In this document: one piece after another, positions 33,908-43,428 of the stretch
Numbering within the stretch: position 1 is the first letter of the stretch
Layout of the letters: each line of letters begins with the position of its first letter
From: Thalassospira xianhensis MCCC 1A02616
Lineage (GTDB): Bacteria > Pseudomonadota > Alphaproteobacteria > Rhodospirillales > Thalassospiraceae
NCBI RefSeq assembly: GCF_003326475.1
Contig: NZ_JPWA01000014.1
Span: forward strand, 62,001 to 126,000
DNA: 64,000 bases
Reading direction: 5' to 3'
Program-made: the position numbers and the translations under genes
The notes under the pieces: model-generated
Databases searched by the model: none
What the model saw: the letters and a program-made list of their open reading frames with translations, nothing else
What the model was told of the DNA's origin: nothing

Positions 33908-34501
33908 TTATTTCTGCTGCAGGAACTCGGTCGAAATCTGCAGTTCGACTTCGTCGCTGACAGCCGGAACCAGATAGTTCATGCCATATTCCGAACGGGT
34001 CACGGTGCCGGTCGCGCCGAAACCAAGAACATGATCGCCGGTCATCGGGTGATCGCCTTCACCGGTCAGGGTCACGTCCAGAACCAGCGGCTTGGTCTGG
34101 CCCAGAAGGGTCAGATCGCCGGTGATGGTGGCGGTTTTTTCGCCGGTCATCTCGATCGAGGTGCTTTTGAACGTTGCGGTCGGGTTCTGTTCAACATTCA
34201 GGAAGTCGGCGGTTTTCATGTGGTTGTCGAGGCCCTCGACACCGGTATCAACCTGATTGAGGTCAATCGTAATGATCGCCGACGATGCCGCCGGGTTTTC
34301 ACGATCAAGCGTCAGTTCGCCGCTCGTGCCGCCAAAACGGCCCTGGAAGTTGGAAAAACCAAGATGGTTGACGATGAAGATCACGCTGGTATGGGTCGGA
34401 TCAAGCTTATAGCTCTCGGCGGCCTGCGCCGAAACGGCAGCCCCCGAAAGACCCGCTGCAATCGCCAGAACGAAACCGGCCTTCTTGATTGACGTAAACA
34501 T
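33908..34501 (-). CDS. YceI-family periplasmic protein
   Basis: A 197-residue YceI protein with a signal peptide ending near 'VSAQAAESY'. The barrel motifs include 'LDPTHTSVIFIVNHLGFSNF' and 'TADFLNVEQNPTATF'. It is a distinct paralogue of the YceI protein at 32702-33277. The open frame runs upstream to 34615, but the signal peptide fixes the start at 34501. Its promoter should be in the 381-base gap upstream. Confidence 0.92.
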   Translation of the reverse strand: MFTSIKKAGFVLAIAAGLSGAAVSAQAAESYKLDPTHTSVIFIVNHLGFSNFQGRFGGTSGELTLDRENPAASSAIITIDLNQVDTGVEGLDNHMKTADFLNVEQNPTATFKSTSIEMTGEKTATITGDLTLLGQTKPLVLDVTLTGEGDHPMTGDHVLGFGATGTVTRSEYGMNYLVPAVSDEVELQISTEFLQQK

Positions 34502-34829
34502 TATGCACATCCCTTGTTTAAAAAAATCGTTCGACGCGAATTGCCGCATCGCAACAAAACTGGAAAAAGGATGACAGCACATGCCCCTGACCTCAAGCCG
34601 GACAGCCCGCAACACTCATTTTCCCCAAAGGAAACAATAAACACCATTTGCGCCTTATTTTATCCAAAATGAGAACGCACTGATATCAGAACCAAAATCG
34701 ATATACTTTCCGACAAAATCCCCGGTTTACCGGGCACAGGCGCCTCTTTCCCATTGCGAATCCCCTGCGTGACGTAACGTCAAATCATCTGATATCCCGC
34801 CGTCACAAATCATTCCCCAAAACAATTGC
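34502..34829. promoter_or_regulatory. Upstream region of YceI gene with palindromes
   Basis: No gene seen. It contains the perfect palindrome TGACGT-A-ACGTCA at 34770-34782 and an imperfect repeat CTTATTTT / AAAATGAG near 34654-34673. Both are candidate regulator sites for the YceI gene. Confidence 0.4.
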
Positions 34830-34852
34830 GGCCGACGCTCTTTGCATCGGCC
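34830..34852 (-). terminator. Terminator-like hairpin after the DUF2155 gene
   Basis: GGCCGACGC pairs with GCATCGGCC (one G-T pair) around a 5-base loop. The following T tract is weak on the minus strand (ATTGTTTT). Confidence 0.5.
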
Positions 34853-34882
34853 TGCATTTGGAAACAATCTTGTGCGGGAATA

Positions 34883-35326
34883 TCATTCCGCGGGGGCGGG
34901 TTGCCCCTGTTCAACGGCGCCTGATCCCTGATCATTCGGATCAATGCATTCCTTGACCCACACGTCATAAACCGGATGTTCAAGCCCCGAAAGACCTGGT
35001 GTTGACGCAAACATCCAACCCGAAAACAGTTCGGCGACGGTCTTTTCGGCATCTTCACGCTGGTCGGAAATTTCAAGGAAACCGGCACTTTCCGGGCGTT
35101 CTTCCGGCGGGGTGCGATAACATGCATCAACCCGGATCGTCAGCGTGCCGAATTTCGCCGTCTGGCCCACCGGCACCTCAAAGGTCGAAATGCGGGCGGT
35201 AATTTTATCAAGCCCCTGAAGCTGGGCGATTTGTGCCGGGCGATAATCCAGCGCAAAAGCAGACGTCAACGCAGCCACAGAAACAACCGCGGCAACCGCA
35301 GCGCCAAACACTATCTTGGTTTTCAT
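34883..35326 (-). CDS. DUF2155 domain protein, exported
   Basis: A 147-residue protein with a signal peptide ending near 'TSAFAL'. The DUF2155 core is visible: 'ITARISTFEVPVGQTAKFGTL', 'CYRTPPEERPESAGFLEI' and 'FSGWMFASTPGLSGLEHPVYDVW'. Two or three Cys residues are present, including one in 'VDACYRT' and one in 'VKECID'. The function is unknown. The family is nearly restricted to alphaproteobacteria and sits in a conserved string with NDUFA12 and MlaD. Confidence 0.92.
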   Translation of the reverse strand: MKTKIVFGAAVAAVVSVAALTSAFALDYRPAQIAQLQGLDKITARISTFEVPVGQTAKFGTLTIRVDACYRTPPEERPESAGFLEISDQREDAEKTVAELFSGWMFASTPGLSGLEHPVYDVWVKECIDPNDQGSGAVEQGQPAPAE

Positions 35327-35332
35327 GAATAA

Positions 35333-35581
35333 TCAGTCCTGATCGTCTGGCTTGCCATAAGGATTGTGCAGCTCTTCAACAACGCTGCGCATCACCTGGC
35401 GGAACTGTTCCTCGTCGCAACCCATCAGCAACGCGTCTTCCATTGCTTCCTGCATCATTTCACGCAGTTCGCCGAAATTCTCGTTCAGAACCTTGATCTT
35501 CTCCACACACGAAAGCGGTGCCCCTTCGGGGTCCTGCCATGTGGGGAAATTCCTGTTCATGCTATCGGATTTGCTCATCAA
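35333..35581 (-). CDS. Small conserved protein between MlaD and DUF2155 (82 aa)
   Basis: An 82-residue soluble protein, with a single Cys in 'APLSCVEKIKVLNENFGEL' and one in 'LLMGCDEEQF'. It is helical, and 'LREMMQEAMEDALLMG' looks like a coiled-coil or small helical bundle. No domain was recognised. It lies 6 bases upstream of the DUF2155 gene and is likely co-transcribed with it. Confidence 0.75.
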   Translation of the reverse strand: MMSKSDSMNRNFPTWQDPEGAPLSCVEKIKVLNENFGELREMMQEAMEDALLMGCDEEQFRQVMRSVVEELHNPYGKPDDQD

Positions 35582-35738
35582 GCGGCTCCGCTGCCTTTCG
35601 ATCTGATCAGGATATCGGTGTCGATATCACGTTACGCAAGCTGTCAAAGATACTTTGCGGCAAACTGACCGGTAAAACCGGCAAAATCATGGCCGGTTTC
35701 GTGCCCGCCATTCCGGCTCGGTTCACCGGATCAAGCGC

Positions 35739-36215
35739 CTATTCGGGGCTGTCCGAAGAATTGCCACCAGAACCGCCGCCGGATGAATAAATCACCTGTC
35801 CGATCAACTCTTCAAGGTTAACCGACCCTTGCGTGTATTCAATCTCGCCGCCCGGCGCCAGCATGTCGATATCCCCGCCCGGCTCCAGCGATACGAACTT
35901 GCCGCCCAGCAATCCGTCAGACGCAATCTTGGCCGAACTGTCGGCTGGCAATTCAACATCGGAACGCACTGTCATCTTGACCACGGCCATATAGGTCTTC
36001 GGGTTCAGTTCCTGCGCCGTGACCGAGCCAACCTTGACGCCAGAAATCCGGACATCATTGCCAACCGTCAGGCCATCAATGCGGTTGAAGCTTGCCGAAA
36101 GTTCGTATCCGTCAACAGACTCGATGCCCGCCCGGGAATAGGAATAGGTCGCAAAGCCCACCGCCACGGCGATTACGGCTGCCCCTGCAAGGCTCTCGAT
36201 CAGTCTGTTGCTCAT
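35739..36215 (-). CDS. mlaD: MlaD-like MCE domain protein
   Basis: A 158-residue protein with one N-terminal membrane anchor ('IESLAGAAVIAVAVGFATY') and one MCE domain: 'YELSASFNRIDGLTVGNDVRI', 'GVKVGSV' and 'DGLLGGKFVSLEPGG'. MlaD is the periplasmic hexameric lipid-binding subunit of the Mla system that moves phospholipids between the outer and inner membranes. The MlaE permease and MlaF ATPase genes are not adjacent in this window. The frame is open further upstream, but the anchor sets the start at 36215. Confidence 0.9.
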   Translation of the reverse strand: MSNRLIESLAGAAVIAVAVGFATYSYSRAGIESVDGYELSASFNRIDGLTVGNDVRISGVKVGSVTAQELNPKTYMAVVKMTVRSDVELPADSSAKIASDGLLGGKFVSLEPGGDIDMLAPGGEIEYTQGSVNLEELIGQVIYSSGGGSGGNSSDSPE

Positions 36216-36318
36216 GGACCTTATCCGTCTCTGGTATCTTGTTGATCTGCATATTGTCGCGTGCGGGCCGAAAAAACAACCGGCTCGGGCACTTTGGCGT
36301 AAAAACCCGGTAGAAACA

Positions 36319-36352
36319 CAACCGGGCGCCAACATATTGTCGCGCCCGGTTG
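36319..36352 (-). terminator. Strong hairpin between NDUFA12 and MlaD genes
   Basis: CAACCGGGCGC pairs with GCGCCCGGTTG over 11 bp. On the minus strand it is followed by a T-containing but interrupted tract, so it may attenuate rather than end transcription. Confidence 0.6.
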
Positions 36353-36372
36353 CAAAATATAACGATTCCCGA

Positions 36373-36735
36373 TCAGCCTTCCGGCGACCATGCCTGATAG
36401 TCACCAGTCGCCTTGGCGCGCTGGCCACCACTATATTCATGGCCTTTCGGGCGATAGGCATGTTTGGTCCCGGTCAGGTTCGGCAGATGTTCTTTCTGCC
36501 ACTCGTAACGGTCTTCGGCCTTTTCCGACAGCGGCGCATCAATCGTGTAATGCAGCCATGCATGCCATTCAGCCGGAACCTTGGAACCCTCGGTAATACC
36601 TTTATAGATCACCCAACGTTTCGCACGGCGACCATTGGCGGCTTTCTTTTCGGTGTAATAGATATTTCCAAAACGGTCTTCGCCGACGCGTTTGCCATAC
36701 AGCGCGGTAAAAATGCGGGTCCCGACGGTGGCCAT
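36373..36735 (-). CDS. NADH:ubiquinone oxidoreductase subunit NDUFA12 homologue
   Basis: A 120-residue accessory subunit of respiratory complex I, conserved between alphaproteobacteria and mitochondria (NDUFA12/B17.2). Signatures are 'GEDRFGNIYYTEKK', 'KRWVIYKG', 'VPAEWHAWLHYTID' and 'HEYSGGQRAKATGDYQAWSPE'. The start at 36735 follows a GAGAGAGA-type ribosome site. It leads the NDUFA12-MlaD-DUF2155 string typical of alphaproteobacteria. Confidence 0.95.
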   Translation of the reverse strand: MATVGTRIFTALYGKRVGEDRFGNIYYTEKKAANGRRAKRWVIYKGITEGSKVPAEWHAWLHYTIDAPLSEKAEDRYEWQKEHLPNLTGTKHAYRPKGHEYSGGQRAKATGDYQAWSPEG

Positions 36736-37050
36736 GTGTGGTCTCTCTCCAGATCTGGTTCTTCCGCCTTTGGCGGCGCGCAGACAAAAGGCCCGTATTT
36801 GCAAAGCGGTGTTTGCTGGCGGGCCCTGATTTTGCGGCCTGTGTCCGGCGGTCAATAAGGACCTTATATGTCGTGATGTTGCTGCAAAGTCAATGTTTCA
36901 GACAGGTGCAAACACTGCATTTCCCGCACAAGCCCCCGCAAAGTCGGAGCAGACACACAATATGGGGTATGACTCCGCGAAAACACCGCCAAAACAACCC
37001 ACAACCACTTGTGTATGGCCGACTCATTGCAACACAATCGTCACGCGGTC
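36736..37050. other. Intergenic sequence upstream of NDUFA12 gene
   Basis: First part of a 947-base gap between the divergent NDUFA12 and nrdJ genes. No convincing ORF or RNA is seen here. It becomes AT-rich towards its right end. Confidence 0.4.
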
Positions 37051-37071
37051 TTGTCCACCTGTTTATCCACA
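37051..37071 (+). promoter_or_regulatory. DnaA-box-like pair upstream of nrdJ
   Basis: TTGTCCACC at 37051 (two mismatches) and the perfect DnaA box TTATCCACA at 37063, 12 bp apart. DnaA boxes upstream of ribonucleotide reductase genes link dNTP supply to replication in E. coli nrdAB. They lie about 610 bp before the nrdJ start, so a direct role is unproven. Confidence 0.5.
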
Positions 37072-37264
37072 GCATTCCAAGACTATCGGTCCTGCATATA
37101 CCCTGCCCGGCTTGAAAATTCGCGCCGGATAAAAACAATGATTTTCATATAAATATCAAAATGTTATCAGACTTCCCCGTGCTAGAAACATCTCCGAAAC
37201 GGCATTGTCTGTGCTTGGCGCTGGATTTCAAATGCAAACGGCGTTAGCTTTGTTTTGCGTTGTG

Positions 37265-37360
37265 GGGGTCATCTCGTCCCGGCACAAGATGTAGTCCGAG
37301 TCTTACGGACTTGTGATGGCCGCACCATCGTCAGAAGCGCAGTATTCCGCGGGCTTGCGG
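37265..37360 (+). ncRNA. Candidate structured RNA element upstream of nrdJ
   Basis: A nested hairpin: GGTCAT (37267-37272) with ATGGCC (37316-37321), CACAA (37283-37287) with TTGTG (37311-37315), and GTCCG (37294-37298) with CGGAC (37306-37310). A second small hairpin CCGC / GCGG follows at 37347-37360. It lies upstream of the NrdR boxes and so probably outside the nrdJ transcript. No B12-box of a cobalamin riboswitch was found. The identity is unknown. Confidence 0.35.
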
Positions 37361-37420
37361 GGCGTTTAAACAATCTTAACGAGATTTTCCAAACATCAAA
37401 TATGCGCGACATCGATTGAA

Positions 37421-37436
37421 CCACTACATCTAGTGA
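37421..37436 (+). promoter_or_regulatory. NrdR box 1
   Basis: CCACTACATCTAGTGA matches the NrdR box consensus ACAC-WATAT-N-T-WGTGT at most positions. It is located about 245 bp upstream of the nrdJ start. Confidence 0.7.
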
Positions 37437-37452
37437 TAAAAATCGCTGTCAA

Positions 37453-37468
37453 CCACAAAGTTTGGTGG
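37453..37468 (+). promoter_or_regulatory. NrdR box 2
   Basis: CCACAAAGTTTGGTGG is a weaker match to the NrdR box, with its start 32 bp from box 1, i.e. three helical turns. NrdR boxes normally occur in such phased pairs. A possible -10 TATAGT follows at 37490-37495. Confidence 0.6.
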
Positions 37469-37682
37469 ACTACCCCGAAATTTTGGCCTTATAGTCTTGG
37501 CCACGGACCGGATGGTTCCAAGGGGGGACCACCACCAAAGATTACAGATTTCCGTTCGCCCAAACATGGCCATTTTATAAAGGCCAGGGGGCAGCGTATG
37601 AGCGTTGAGCAAACTATATAATGTTCAGGCCGTGTTGGTGCTTATGCGCACGACATCAAGTCTGACCAAAACGGAGCAGACC

Positions 37683-40600
37683 ATGCGGATCAGCAGAAAG
37701 TTCACCCAGGAAGGTGTCAGCCCTTACGCCGACATCGATTTTCGTAAGTCGTCCTGCGTTATCAAAAACCCCGACGGCTCGGTTGTTTTTGAAATGAAAG
37801 ATATCGACGTCCCGTCCTCCTGGTCGCAGGTGGCAAGTGACGTCCTTGCGCAGAAATACTTCCGAAAGGCGGGTGTTCCGGTCGCGCTGAAGCCGGTCAA
37901 GGAAAAGGACGTTCCGTCCTGGCTCTGGCGTCAGGCGCCTGACAAGGCCAAGCTCGAAAAAATGCCGTCGGAATCGCGCTATATCAGCGAAACCAGCGCC
38001 ACCCAGGTCTTTGACCGTCTGGCTGGCACCTGGACCTATTGGGGCTGGAAAGGCGGCTATTTCGATGCCGAATCCGATGCGCAGGCTTTCTTCGATGAAA
38101 TGCGCTATCAGCTTTCCCACCAGATGGGTGCGCCGAACTCGCCGCAATGGTTCAATACCGGTCTGCATTGGGCCTACGGCATTGATGGCCCGGCGCAGGG
38201 TCACTCCTATGTTGATTTCAGAACCGGCGAACTGACCAAATCGGCCAGTGCCTATGAACATCCGCAGCCCCATGCCTGCTTCATCCAGTCGGTTTCCGAT
38301 GACCTCGTCAACGAGGGCGGCATCATGGATCTCTGGACCCGCGAAGCCCGCCTGTTCAAATTCGGTTCGGGCACCGGTTCGAACTTCTCGAATGTCCGCG
38401 GCGAAGGCGAAACGCTCTCGGGTGGCGGCCGTTCTTCGGGCCTCATGAGCTTCCTTAAAATCGGTGACCGCGCTGCTGGCGCGATCAAGTCGGGCGGCAC
38501 CACGCGCCGGGCAGCCAAAATGGTCGTGGTGGATATCAACCACCCGGACATCGAAAATTATATCGACTGGAAAGTCGTCGAAGAACAGAAGGTCGCGGCC
38601 CTCGTCGCCGGTTCGAAACTGGCCGAAAAGCACCTGACCGATGTTCTGGCTGCCTGCACCAACTGGGACGGTGCCGCAGATTCCGAGGATCGCTTCCTGC
38701 CGCGTGCCAACCCGCAGCTCAAAGAAGCCGTGCTGGCCGCCCGTGCCGTGATGATCCCGGACAGCTATATCAACAAGATCATCGAATTCGCCCGTCAGGG
38801 CTTCACCGAAATCAGCTTCAAGACCTACGACACCGATTGGGACTCCGAGGCATACCTGACCGTTTCGGGTCAGAACTCGAACAACTCGGTTCGCGTCTCG
38901 AACGACTTCCTTCAGGCTGTTCTTGATAACGGTGACTGGGAACTGATCCGCCGTACCGATGGCAAGGTTTCCAAAACCCTTGCCGCCCGCGAATTGTGGG
39001 ACAAGGTCGGCGAAGCCGCATGGGCGTGTGCCGATCCGGGCATCCAGTATGACACCACGATCAACGAATGGCACACCTGTCCGAATTCGGGTCGCATCAA
39101 TGCGTCCAACCCGTGCTCGGAATATATGTTCCTTGACGATACGGCCTGCAACCTCGCCTCGCTCAACCTGATGAACTTCCGTTCGGACGATGGTGGCATT
39201 GATGTCGCGGCATATGAACATGCCGTGCGTCTCTGGACCGTCGTTCTGGAAATCTCGGTTCTGATGGCACAGTTCCCGTCTGACCGTATCGCCGAACTGT
39301 CCTATCGTTACCGCACGCTTGGCCTTGGCTATGCCAACATTGGCGGCCTGCTCATGAGCATGGGCATTCCCTATGACAGCGACGAAGGCCGTGCGATTGG
39401 CGCGTCTCTGACCGCAATCATGTGTGGCGTTTCCTATGCCACGTCGGCCGAAATGGCGTCCGAACTCGGTGCCTTCCCGGGCTATGCCGATAACGCCAAG
39501 GAAATGCTGCGTGTCATGCGCAACCATCGCCGTGCCGCACACGGCGAACAGGAAGGCTACGAAGGTCTGTCGATCAATCCGGTTCCGCTTGTTGCCGCCG
39601 ATTCTCCTTATGCCGAACTTCCGGTTGCTGCGCGTGCGGCATGGGACAAGGCACTGGAACTGGGCGAAAAACACGGTTACCGCAACGCACAGACCACCGT
39701 TATCGCGCCAACCGGCACGATTGGTCTGGTCATGGATTGCGACACCACCGGGATCGAGCCGGACTTCGCCCTTGTGAAGTTCAAAAAGCTTGCTGGCGGC
39801 GGTTACTTCAAAATCATCAACCGCACCGTTCCGGTCGCACTGGCAACACTCGGCTATACCGAACGTCAGATCCGCGACATCGAAAAATACGCGGTCGGTC
39901 ATGGCACCCTGGTTGGTTCGCCAACCATCACCCATGACGATCTCAAGGCCAAGGGCTTTGACGATGATGCGATTTCGAAAATCGAAGGCGCACTTGCCAA
40001 CGCATTCGACATCAAATTCGTCTTCAACAAATACACCTTTGGCGAAGAATACTGCGTCAAGCAGCTTGGCCTCGATAGCAAGGCACTCAACAGCATGGAC
40101 TTTGACATGCTGGCCGCCCTTGGCTTCGACAAAAAGCAGATCGAACTGGCAAACACCTATGTTTGCGGCGCGATGACGCTCGAACAGGCCCCGCATCTGC
40201 GTGACGAAGACCTGCCCGTTTTCGATTGCGCCAACCCGTGTGGCCGTATCGGCAAACGTTACCTGTCGGCTGAAAGCCACATCCGCATGATGGCCGCGGC
40301 ACAGCCGTTCATCTCGGGTGCGATTTCGAAAACCATCAACATGCCGAACAATGCCTCAATCCAGGATTGCAAGGACGCCTATATGCTGTCCTGGCGTCTC
40401 TGCCTCAAGGCAAACGCGCTCTATCGCGATGGCTCGAAACTCAGCCAGCCGCTGAATGCCGCCCTCGTCGAAGAAGACGATTACGCCGATCAGCCGACCG
40501 CAACCAAGGCGGCCGCTGTTTCCGAACAGATCGTCGAAAAAATCATCGAACGCGTCATTCGTGGCGACCGTCGTTCCCTGCCGTCACGCCGCAAGGGTTA

Positions 40601-41393
40601 CACCCAGAAGGCCACCGTCGGCGGACACAAGGTCTATCTGCGCACCGGTGAATATGAAGACGGCAAACTGGGCGAAATCTTCATCGACATGCACAAGGAA
40701 GGCGCCGCCTTCCGCTCGCTGATGAACAACTTCGCGATTGCTGTTTCCATCGGCCTTCAGTATGGCGTGCCGCTTGAAGAATATGTCGAAGCCTTCACCT
40801 TCACCCGCTTCGAGCCGTCCGGCATGGTTTCCGGGAACGACGCCATCAAGATGGCAACCTCGATCCTTGATTACATGTTCCGCGAACTCGCCATTTCCTA
40901 TCTCGGTCGTAACGACCTCGCCCATGTCCAGCCGTCCGACGTTCTGCCGGACGCGGTTGGCAAGGGTGTGGCCGAAGGCGACCTTGGCGAGGAAGCCAAG
41001 GCCGAAGACCGCGCGATCGAAACCATCCGCAAGGTCGCATCCAGCGGCTTCGTGCGTCGCAACCTTTATGTTGTCGATGGCGGCGCACCGGTCGAAGAAC
41101 GCGTGGTGATGAAGGCAACCGGCACCGATCATGCCCACTCGCATGACCACAGCCATCAGGCCGAAACCGCCAGCATCGCAACCACCGCTGCCCCGACCAG
41201 CAGCGAAACCGCGATCCTGAACGCCAGCGAAGAAGTCATGTCGGCCACGGACGCCAAAATGGACCGCATCCGCGAAGCCCGCATGAAAGGCTACGAAGGC
41301 GACGGTTGCCCCGATTGCGGCAACTTCACTCTGGTGCGTAACGGCACCTGCCTGAAATGCGACTCTTGCGGCGGCACCACTGGCTGCTCCTAA
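37683..41393 (+). CDS. nrdJ: Vitamin B12-dependent (class II) ribonucleotide reductase
   Basis: Reduces ribonucleotides to deoxyribonucleotides using adenosylcobalamin, in the cytoplasm; 1236 residues. The barrel contains '[14 protein letters not shown]', '[12 protein letters not shown]', the radical Cys in '[18 protein letters not shown]' and the '[19 protein letters not shown]' loop. The C-terminus carries '[11 protein letters not shown]' and 'CLKCDSCGG', a zinc-ribbon-like pair of Cys motifs, plus a short His-rich stretch '[10 protein letters not shown]' near residue 1150. The start at 37683 has CGGAGC upstream and matches the family start 'MRISRKFT'; the frame is open back to 37605. NrdR boxes upstream indicate dNTP-level control. 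Confidence 0.95.
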   Translation: MRISRKFTQEGVSPYADIDFRKSSCVIKNPDGSVVFEMKDIDVPSSWSQVASDVLAQKYFRKAGVPVALKPVKEKDVPSWLWRQAPDKAKLEKMPSESRYISETSATQVFDRLAGTWTYWGWKGGYFDAESDAQAFFDEMRYQLSHQMGAPNSPQWFNTGLHWAYGIDGPAQGHSYVDFRTGELTKSASAYEHPQPHACFIQSVSDDLVNEGGIMDLWTREARLFKFGSGTGSNFSNVRGEGETLSGGGRSSGLMSFLKIGDRAAGAIKSGGTTRRAAKMVVVDINHPDIENYIDWKVVEEQKVAALVAGSKLAEKHLTDVLAACTNWDGAADSEDRFLPRANPQLKEAVLAARAVMIPDSYINKIIEFARQGFTEISFKTYDTDWDSEAYLTVSGQNSNNSVRVSNDFLQAVLDNGDWELIRRTDGKVSKTLAARELWDKVGEAAWACADPGIQYDTTINEWHTCPNSGRINASNPCSEYMFLDDTACNLASLNLMNFRSDDGGIDVAAYEHAVRLWTVVLEISVLMAQFPSDRIAELSYRYRTLGLGYANIGGLLMSMGIPYDSDEGRAIGASLTAIMCGVSYATSAEMASELGAFPGYADNAKEMLRVMRNHRRAAHGEQEGYEGLSINPVPLVAADSPYAELPVAARAAWDKALELGEKHGYRNAQTTVIAPTGTIGLVMDCDTTGIEPDFALVKFKKLAGGGYFKIINRTVPVALATLGYTERQIRDIEKYAVGHGTLVGSPTITHDDLKAKGFDDDAISKIEGALANAFDIKFVFNKYTFGEEYCVKQLGLDSKALNSMDFDMLAALGFDKKQIELANTYVCGAMTLEQAPHLRDEDLPVFDCANPCGRIGKRYLSAESHIRMMAAAQPFISGAISKTINMPNNASIQDCKDAYMLSWRLCLKANALYRDGSKLSQPLNAALVEEDDYADQPTATKAAAVSEQIVEKIIERVIRGDRRSLPSRRKGYTQKATVGGHKVYLRTGEYEDGKLGEIFIDMHKEGAAFRSLMNNFAIAVSIGLQYGVPLEEYVEAFTFTRFEPSGMVSGNDAIKMATSILDYMFRELAISYLGRNDLAHVQPSDVLPDAVGKGVAEGDLGEEAKAEDRAIETIRKVASSGFVRRNLYVVDGGAPVEERVVMKATGTDHAHSHDHSHQAETASIATTAAPTSSETAILNASEEVMSATDAKMDRIREARMKGYEGDGCPDCGNFTLVRNGTCLKCDSCGGTTGCS

Positions 41394-41425
41394 AAGCTCC
41401 GGAACCACCGCAAAACCGACTTAAC

Positions 41426-41466
41426 AAAAACCGGCCGGGATTAATTTCCCGGCCGGTTTTGTTTTT
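41426..41466. terminator. Bidirectional terminator between nrdJ and the MFS gene
   Basis: AAAACCGGCCGGGA pairs with TCCCGGCCGGTTTT around TTAATT, with T-tracts on both strands, between convergent genes. Confidence 0.92.
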
Positions 41467-41483
41467 CCTGTTTGCTTGTGAAC

Positions 41484-42692
41484 CTAGCGCATCCGTCCCA
41501 AAAGACTGCGCCCAAGCAAAACCGCGCCACAGGCAATCCCGGCAATCAGAATGCCGATACTGCCCCAGCCAAACTGCTCGGCCATGGATCCCGCAATCGC
41601 CGGGCCGACCATCAGCCCGATATTATTGCCCTGCATGGCAAAACCGATGGTCACAGCGACAAGCGCGCTTCGCGGTGCGGATCGCCCGGCGGCATCAAAA
41701 ACCACAACCGGGATAAACCCGCCGGCAAATGAAAAGACAAATGCGGCCGGAAACGGCACCAGAACCGAAATCCCGTCGATCAGAATACCGGCACTGCAAA
41801 CCGTCATGACCGCAAATGCCGTCATCAGGATACGCTGCGCCTGATATCCCCTCGCCAGCATCACACCACAAACGATGTTCCCCGCCGCCCCGGCCAAAAC
41901 AATCACTGCGCCCAGGACACCCGAAAGTTCCGGCCCGATCTGCATGCCCCTGGACAAAAGCATCGGCAAAAATCCGAACACGGCAAAATAGCACGCCGTA
42001 TAGGCGGCAAAGATGCCCCCCAATATCCACGGCGCACCAGATCGCAACGCCCAGCCAAGATCATCGCCAATCGCACGATGATCAGAGTCATCGCTTAGAT
42101 CCGCATCAGGAATCGCCCGCATATATCCGCGCAACAAAACGGCATATCCCGCCAGAAGCACCGCATTGCCAAGCCACAATCCGCGCCACCCGATCAGCCC
42201 CAGGACCGGGGCCGCCAGCATGACAAGACAAATGCCAACCGGCATGAAAGTCGCCCAAAGCGCCACGGCCTTTTCGCGCCCGCCATCGCGCGTGGCCGCT
42301 GCGATCAATGTCGGGGCGGCAACAATCAGCAACAGAAAACCAATACCCTCAAGCACCCTTGATGCAAGGATGATATCGAAAACAGGGCTCAACCCGCCAA
42401 TCGCCGATCCGATGGCCTGCATCAAAAGCCCCGACAACGCCATGCCCTTTGCGCCAAACCGCCCGACAAGCAGGCCAAGCGGTGCCGCCGCCAGTGCGCC
42501 GACAAGCGCAAAGGCCGATAACAGCCAGGACGCACTCGCCAGCCCGACGCCAAGGTCATCTTGCAAGGCCGTCATCACAACCGGCACCTTGCCGACCTGG
42601 AATGCCGATACGATGCCCGCACCGACAATCACCGGCACAACGAAACGGCCAATTGCCACCGTTTGCTGCCGGTCACCGATCATGTTCATCAT
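41484..42692 (-). CDS. Major facilitator superfamily transporter
   Basis: A 402-residue inner-membrane transporter with 12 predicted hydrophobic spans. The motif-A-like loop is '[18 protein letters not shown]'. The N-terminus resembles the CynX/NimT (cyanate/nitroimidazole) exporters. The substrate is unknown. Its start overlaps the wrbA stop by 4 bases, so it is co-transcribed with wrbA and probably controlled by the divergent LysR regulator. Confidence 0.9.
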   Translation of the reverse strand: MMNMIGDRQQTVAIGRFVVPVIVGAGIVSAFQVGKVPVVMTALQDDLGVGLASASWLLSAFALVGALAAAPLGLLVGRFGAKGMALSGLLMQAIGSAIGGLSPVFDIILASRVLEGIGFLLLIVAAPTLIAAATRDGGREKAVALWATFMPVGICLVMLAAPVLGLIGWRGLWLGNAVLLAGYAVLLRGYMRAIPDADLSDDSDHRAIGDDLGWALRSGAPWILGGIFAAYTACYFAVFGFLPMLLSRGMQIGPELSGVLGAVIVLAGAAGNIVCGVMLARGYQAQRILMTAFAVMTVCSAGILIDGISVLVPFPAAFVFSFAGGFIPVVVFDAAGRSAPRSALVAVTIGFAMQGNNIGLMVGPAIAGSMAEQFGWGSIGILIAGIACGAVLLGRSLLGRMR

Positions 42693-43324
42693 GCACTTCG
42701 GGCTTTAAGCAGATGCCGCCCTTCGGAAAGCGCAATTGCGGTTCGGGCCACATGCTCCCCCTGGAACCGGGCGCCGTCCAGCTCGTTTTCCGACGGGCTG
42801 CGATCCCCGCCCTGTCCGTCATCGGCAATGGTCGATGCCCCGTATGGCGAACAGCCGGTAACTTCGTCCATCCGCCCCTGCCCCTTGAAGGTATAAGGCA
42901 GTCCGACAATCACCATGCCGAAATGCAATAACGGGATATGGGTCGATAAAATCGTTGTTTCCTGCCCGCCATGCTGGCTGCCGGTCGATGTAAAGACACT
43001 GCCAACCTTGCCGACAAGCTTGTCCTGCGCCCAGATCCCGCCCGCCTGATCAAGGAAGTTTTTCATCTGGCTTGCCATATTGCCAAACCGGGTCGGCGTG
43101 CCAAAAATGATCGCGTCATAATCGGCCAGATCGGAAACCGTCGCGATTGGCGCTGCCTGATCCCGTTTGTATCCGGCACTTTCCGCCACGGCATCCGGCA
43201 CGATCTCGGGCACGCGTTTGATATCCACAATCGCCCCGGTTTTGCGCGCGCCCTCGGCAACCGCATTGGCCATGATTTCCATATGGCCATAGGACGAATA
43301 ATAAAGCACCAGAACCCTTGTCAT
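42689..43324 (-). CDS. wrbA: NAD(P)H:quinone oxidoreductase WrbA type
   Basis: A 211-residue flavodoxin-fold FMN enzyme that reduces quinones by two electrons and protects against oxidative stress. The FMN loop is '[14 protein letters not shown]', and the family signatures '[24 protein letters not shown]' and '[13 protein letters not shown]' are complete. It leads a two-gene operon with an MFS transporter and is divergent from a LysR gene. Confidence 0.95.
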   Translation of the reverse strand: MTRVLVLYYSSYGHMEIMANAVAEGARKTGAIVDIKRVPEIVPDAVAESAGYKRDQAAPIATVSDLADYDAIIFGTPTRFGNMASQMKNFLDQAGGIWAQDKLVGKVGSVFTSTGSQHGGQETTILSTHIPLLHFGMVIVGLPYTFKGQGRMDEVTGCSPYGASTIADDGQGGDRSPSENELDGARFQGEHVARTAIALSEGRHLLKARSA

Positions 43325-43428
43325 GACCGCTCTCTTTCAAATTGTTGCGACAGGGTTCCTTGCATCGCACAGCCATCCGTTCGAAATAAGTGGCAAAAGA
43401 ACGATCAAAATGTTCTAAAATATCGATC

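Noticed and set aside
37363..37379. CtrA-like TTAA pair upstream of nrdJ
   Set aside because: The spacing is six rather than seven bases and only one half-site is good.
37161..37420. Possible cobalamin riboswitch before nrdJ
   Set aside because: No B12-box or other conserved core was found, and the structured part lies upstream of the probable promoter.
37656..40280. 874-aa minus-strand open frame opposite nrdJ
   Set aside because: It results from codon bias of the real gene; its composition is not protein-like and it has no recognisable domain.
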